Source: Limnoperna fortunei
Lineage: Eukaryota > Mollusca > Bivalvia > Mytilida > Modiolidae
Length of the DNA: 64,000 nucleotides
Assembly (NCBI GenBank): GCA_944474755.1
Contig: OX104117.1
Coordinates: 78,716,926 to 78,780,925 of the forward strand
Direction of reading: 5' to 3'
Below the pieces are notes generated by a model. The model was given only the letters and a program-made list of their open reading frames with translations. It searched no databases and had not been told where the DNA came from. Shown here one piece after another: positions 59,566 to 64,000 of the stretch. Position numbers and translations under genes: made by a program. Every line of letters starts with the position of its first letter. Within the stretch, counting starts at the first letter, position 1.

Positions 59566-60425
59566 GTTCGTGTATGGAATTTACAGAACTGGAGAAGAGT
59601 GTGGTTCGGCGATTAGTCACGTTTTCAACCTGAAAAACAAAATTGTCGCATACGAGTGTACATGTGCCGAAATGAACGTTTTGCGCAAAACTGTGTTGTA
59701 AAAAGAGACATTTTTGGCGGATGCAGTGTTATGATGTGGATCGCTATCTCTTATACCAGGAACACACAGCTGATACATATCCAAGGCAATTTTAACGCTG
59801 GAAGGTATAGAGACGAAATTATATGTCCGCATTTATTGCCCGTAATTGACATTAAAATGGAAATTTTTCAACGCGACAATGCCCGACCACATACAGCACG
59901 TGTAACAGTAGATTTTTTAAAGCAACAGAATGTCAGCGTGATCCGTTGGCCATCGCGATCTCCGGATCTTAACCCGATTGAACATATGTGGGATGAACTG
60001 GATCGGCGCGTGCGCCGACGACAACCACCGCCGCAAACTCTGCAGCAATTAGAGCAGGCACTTAAGTATGCGTGTCAAAAGAGACCGCGTGTTCGTACTC
60101 GACGTTTAATTAAATCCATGCCAAGAAGAGTAAGGGCTGTGTTACAAGCAAATGGGGTCACAACAGATACTGACATTTTTGTGTGATTTATTGACAATAT
60201 GCGACAACATGTTATATTTCATGGTAAAAGAACTCAATAATTAAATGATAAATTGTTAAACTGGTATATAATTTTTTTTTATGTTGCGTTTCTTTTTTGA
60301 GTGAGTATATATAGAAATATATAAATATATACTGCGACTGTGTAGGAAATACATGTATAACACAACTCTTCAACATTTCTAGACCGTTTTTTATTCTTTC
60401 AAAAATAACATATAGCACGTATTTT
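59566..60425 (+). repeat. Tandem duplication of the transposon 3' half plus flank (unit 2)
   Basis: 59566-60425 repeats 58708-59565 almost exactly. The differences I see are one substitution (aagcagcag/aagcaacag) and two T-run length changes. The duplicated block begins inside the transposase and runs past the 3' TIR into 110 or so bases of flanking DNA, so it is not a transposition product. A 4-base GTTC is shared at the breakpoints. The second 3' TIR lies at about 60285-60311. Confidence 0.95.
59656..60186 (+). pseudogene. Duplicated C-terminal half of the Tc1-like transposase
   Basis: The 176-codon frame has the same amino-acid sequence as the C-terminal frame of unit 1 (58798-59328), including QRDNARPHTA and SPDLNPIEHMW. 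It lacks the DNA-binding N-terminus and the first catalytic Asp region is cut by the same TAG. It is a fragment only. Confidence 0.9.
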
Positions 60426-60429
60426 GTTC

Positions 60430-61215
60430 TTCGGTAAAGTTACGCAAACATAGCTACATATCTGTAAATTGTTAAACAGCTTAAAAGAATATGCAGACCT
60501 GTTCATGAACCAAAGGAATGTTTTTTCATTATAAACAGCGTCACATTTTATAATTACAATATTACATAAACGCAACTTAATGTTTTGGGGTCGGATTTAT
60601 ATGTGTCAAATATTGAATAAAGAATTATTGGTTAAATAATATGCACACTTTACAGAGGTTTACGCTTTTTATTTATCTATTTCATCAAATTATGTTGTTT
60701 GTTTCACCACCTCTCCACATGATGAAAAAGGATGATCCCAAGTGGATAATAAAGAACTAATGTCTTCAAACAATCTTAATTGCATATCTATAAAGTTTAT
60801 GAAATATGGAAATTACCTTCCACTTAATGTATAATTCTATCTGATGTTGATGTATTAGGGACAGATAGTATTACCATTCACTCTGCTTCCTACAATTGTT
60901 TCTATTTATCGCGTTTATATTAAGTTAAAATACTAGAGTGTTACTTCTCTCGATTAACTTTAACAAGACACTTGCAATACATGTAACTCCATTTATAAAC
61001 AATTCTTTCGTAGATTTTGGAACTAGATCAACCATTGAGCTTTTTTATCAGTCATACATGTATACTAGTTTTAGAGGAATCATTATTGTAGTTGATGTAA
61101 TTTTCATTCGTTGACTGAACTGTTGCTTTATGTCTAGCCAGCAGTGTTTAATCTATAACCAGGATGCCAACACGATAACAATCAATAAATCAATTGGTAA
61201 AATGGGATCGATGAA
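60430..61215. other. AT-rich stretch, nothing recognised
   Basis: No gene, RNA or named repeat could be supported. Confidence 0.4.
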
Positions 61216-61219
61216 AAGA

Positions 61220-61345
61220 GTGTTGGGTTGGGTCGAAAACTGGCAGCAAGCGGGTTAGTCTTTTCTAGAATTAGAAAAGAGTCTTTATCGTACAAGAAGC
61301 GCGGCACATACCAAACACGGCGCCCACTGTGTTCTGAGACATATG
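61220..61345 (-). repeat. R1 5' fragment (minus)
   Basis: The minus strand has 'gtgccgcgcttcttgtacga' + 'taaagactcttttct', then 'aaaagactaacccgc'. It matches the 5' part of 55900-55985. The 72-codon plus frame 61228-61446 is partly built from it. Confidence 0.45.
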
Positions 61346-61559
61346 ACGTCGATCGAGCAAGCGTAAAAAACCAAATATATCGTCAATTTGGTTTGATACT
61401 TACTGAAAACGAGGAAAGAATTGAAGACAGCCTATTTAAAACGTAATGCTCACATGTGTATAAGACTTATATAAAAGCTAGCTGAATCTCATTATAAGAA
61501 AACTATCAGTGAGAGTATAGATAGATTCAATATAAAGTGAAATGAGGCAAAGATGAAGG

Positions 61560-62420
61560 AAATGATACTTAAGGAACTGAAGTTTTATTAAACAGATTTT
61601 TCATAGTAATCGGGAGAAGAAAGTATTTATATTTCTCTTGATGTACCAATTATATTTTATAAAGATCTCAATAAAAATATTAATAAAGATGTCAATATTA
61701 TTAATACTTTATATGAGAAAGATGAAACTAAATGGTCATATATAACAAAAAGAACGGATAAAAAAGCAGTCCAGATAGCAAACATTCATAAATCTGATTT
61801 TTGCTAGAGGTAAACACAATTATAGCAACTTTTTACTTAAATGGTTAAGAACTTGAAAACTTAACATGCTTTAAATATTTTGCGTGTTTTCGTTGCAAGA
61901 ATTGGTTCTTTCCTTTCAACGATAAAGTACCTTAAAGAACATCATCAGAAAAGTACGGTTCATGTAGCAACGGAATATACATGTAACTACCGAATGCCAA
62001 CTTGAAATGTTTGACATAGTTTAGTCACTTATTTTTATTTATATATATGGATCTGAAAATTTTTACAGTTTAGAACAAGCGCATTTGTGCCTCTCTGATT
62101 ATTCTAAAATTACAGTAATTGACATTAAATATGCAAATTTCCACTCTTACTTGCAGTAAAGTGACGAAGTTTAGTGATGAAGTTCTATAGTCGACTGGAA
62201 AAAGGGGACGAAAATACACTCTCATCATTTCCGTATTGGGTACATTATATGAAGATTTATAGGGCCATTGGGTAGGTTGTTAAGAGGTGCATCTGTCAAA
62301 TGTGTGGGGATTATACACAACCAGTTTTCTCCAGAATGGAGGATCAATTTAAACGAGAATGGTTTTCAGAAATTATTATGCATCCAAATGTTGCTGTTGT
62401 AGTATTATTGTGAAAGACTT
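61560..62420 (+). other. Possible decayed coding fragments, unrecognised
   Basis: Several consecutive short stop-bounded plus-strand stretches look protein-like: YISLDVPIIFYKDLNKNIN (from about 61623), FARGKHNYSNFLLKWLRT (about 61799), CFKYFACFRCKNWFFPFND (about 61869), YGSENFYSLEQAHLCLSDY (about 62047) and KRCICQMCGDYTQPVFSRM (about 62282). They change frame between pieces. No known family is recognised, and AT-rich DNA can yield such pieces by chance. Confidence 0.3.
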
Positions 62421-64000
62421 GAGTTTTTATATTTATATATTCAATATTTATCATTTCCACCGCCATACTTAAATCATTTTTTATGTAAATTAAGATGCGT
62501 GTCTCGTCGTCTACTCTTAGAAATGAGCGTTAATGTTACTTACTAGTATGCAATAATTTAGAAATTGACGACGAATTTCATGACTAGTCCATTTCTTTAT
62601 TATACATTTTTTATGAACCAAGACACCTTTTTTTACGCAAAATTTCCAATCAAGAGGAAATGCTTAAAATACATAATTACAATAATTGATCTCCAATGAC
62701 AAAACAATTCTAGAATATAAATAAAATAAATTTAAAAAAAAATGATCTAGGCCCGTCCCTCCTGCTTAAAGTTAAATAATGTAACTTTGTATTAAAACGC
62801 TATATCACATTTGTTTTGACTCGTGATATTGTATTGATACATGTGTACAATCACGATAACAGACATGACAGACCACGCCCTAAAGAAGGGGAAGGGTTGT
62901 AATGGTCTATTTATAGATAAGTATTTTGGTTTATTGTTAAATCTAGTGAACTATATTTAGGGCGAAAAAAAATCAAGTGACAAAATGGGTTGGGCCAAAA
63001 GAAAGAAAATTCTGATTGATTTGTTGCTTAATGCCCAGGAGCAGTATTACATCTTATACATGTTTTAGTACTAGAAAATTTAATAAACAACCAATCATTT
63101 CGGAAAATTTGATGGACCGTTAGCCAGAATTCTTTACCATAAATGGTAACTTATGGAGTATTGGATACGGTCAAAAAATGTAGCCTTTTGTAGGGGCTTT
63201 AATGCGCCTACTGCGTTTGTGATCTTCAAATTAGGTATATATCGTGCAAGCACTTTCTAAATGCCAATGGTTGCGTAAAGTACTATATGCAGACAACTAA
63301 CTCCTTACAAAGTAAGAAAGTGGATATCCCTATCAACATCTGGTGATGCGTTTGACACCTCTAAAGTTTAAGCCCTGTTTGTTTTTTAATTTATCTTAAT
63401 TCTGTCAAACTTAATAAGAACGATGGTTAACACATATCGTTAACTAGACTTATATTACCTCTAAGGTTGTTGTCATAGTAAACAGAGCATGACAATGCTT
63501 TATTAATATTAGTAATTATATACATTTAACGATGTAGCTGCATTACTGTTTAACCAAAATCATCTTATGTGACTTAATATATCAGTATGATGCCTTTAAC
63601 TTTGATTATATTGCGTTATATCTATTATATGCAATCTCATTAACAAGTAATAGACATTCCGTTCTGTTTGATCTTCTGTAAAGACTGATTCGGTAATAAC
63701 AAATAAATGACTTATTTAACGTATTTTTTCTTAAAGATAAATGTAATCTTTGACCCTGACCTATGTAACGGCATCAGCAAAACATTTACTTAACCAATCT
63801 TTAACATTAAGTCATTAATTTGTTTTAAAATATATTTCGCTATAGTTTTCTAAGCTGCTGTAGAATGTATAGATGTCAAAAAGCGAATAATTCGAAAATA
63901 TGCTAAATCTTCAGTTGCTGTGTTTGCCTGGATTATAATTTCACGTGAAAACGGGTATAAGAACAGTTGTATATAAATATAAACTGCAATCATTGGTATT
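62421..64000. other. AT-rich end of window
   Basis: A small hairpin (tcgtgat..gta / tac..atcacga) lies at 62820-62862. A partial R1 tail (minus; 'taatactgctcctgggcatt') is at about 63025-63070. Nothing else is recognised. Confidence 0.4.

Overview
The window looks like a stretch of animal nuclear genome, most likely from a bivalve mollusc and possibly a mussel. It is AT-rich. The one convincing gene is split by GT-AG introns. There are tRNA-derived SINEs, a LINE 3' end, a Tc1-like element, a FLYWCH/MULE transposase remnant, a U2 snRNA-like copy and very large tandem arrays. I see no bacterial operons, no CRISPR array and no rRNA. The bivalve assignment rests on the look of the repeat families and the lectin-type domain, so it is an inference.

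Layout. 1-2.7 kb is gene-free with old repeats. 2.7-8.5 kb (+) carries seven exons of a single-pass membrane receptor: a SUEL/galactose-binding-lectin-like module, a second Cys-rich module, a Ser/Thr/Asn-rich linker, an SRCR-like module, a short acidic stalk, one transmembrane segment and a Tyr-rich cytoplasmic tail with an ITIM-like and a YxxM site. The extracellular exons are symmetric phase 1-1, except that the SRCR exon is one base too long and out of frame at its start. The intron before that exon is almost entirely one dispersed repeat, whose inverted partner lies at 18.5-20.1 kb.

8.5-40.5 kb is repeat-dominated. It holds a possible orphan minus-strand exon (9.6-9.76 kb), a 37-bp minisatellite (10.2-11.8 kb), a 1.4-kb foldback element carrying RFX X-box-like palindromes (14.6-16.0 kb), a nested retroposon insertion (19.5-20.05 kb), a 33-bp minisatellite with a 383-codon open plus-strand frame (21.75-23.05 kb), an ancient approximately 55-60-bp tandem array (23.9-24.95 kb), a U2-like copy (26.76 kb), an internally deleted FLYWCH/MULE transposase (32.3-32.9 kb), several SINEs, a 221-bp insert between 35-bp direct repeats (34.7-35.0 kb), an 18-bp minisatellite (35.4-36.2 kb), a foldback-like element (36.2-36.9 kb) and a LINE ORF 3' end (39.5 kb).

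40.5-52.5 kb is one continuous satellite of about 12 kb with 49/48/46-bp units in a higher-order arrangement. 52.5-64 kb holds a small 29-bp array, repeat copies, a SINE, a dead Tc1-like element at 58.0-59.45 kb whose 3' half plus flank is tandemly duplicated (858/860 bp), and a low-complexity end with short unrecognised open fragments.

Local labels used below (mine, not published names): R1 = dispersed family ending in a GAATATAGCTG-type tail; R2 = family with a 'gagtaagcagtg' motif; R3 = about 1.1-kb family at 4.87-5.96 and 18.5-20.1 kb; R4 = family at 12.1 and 54.1 kb.
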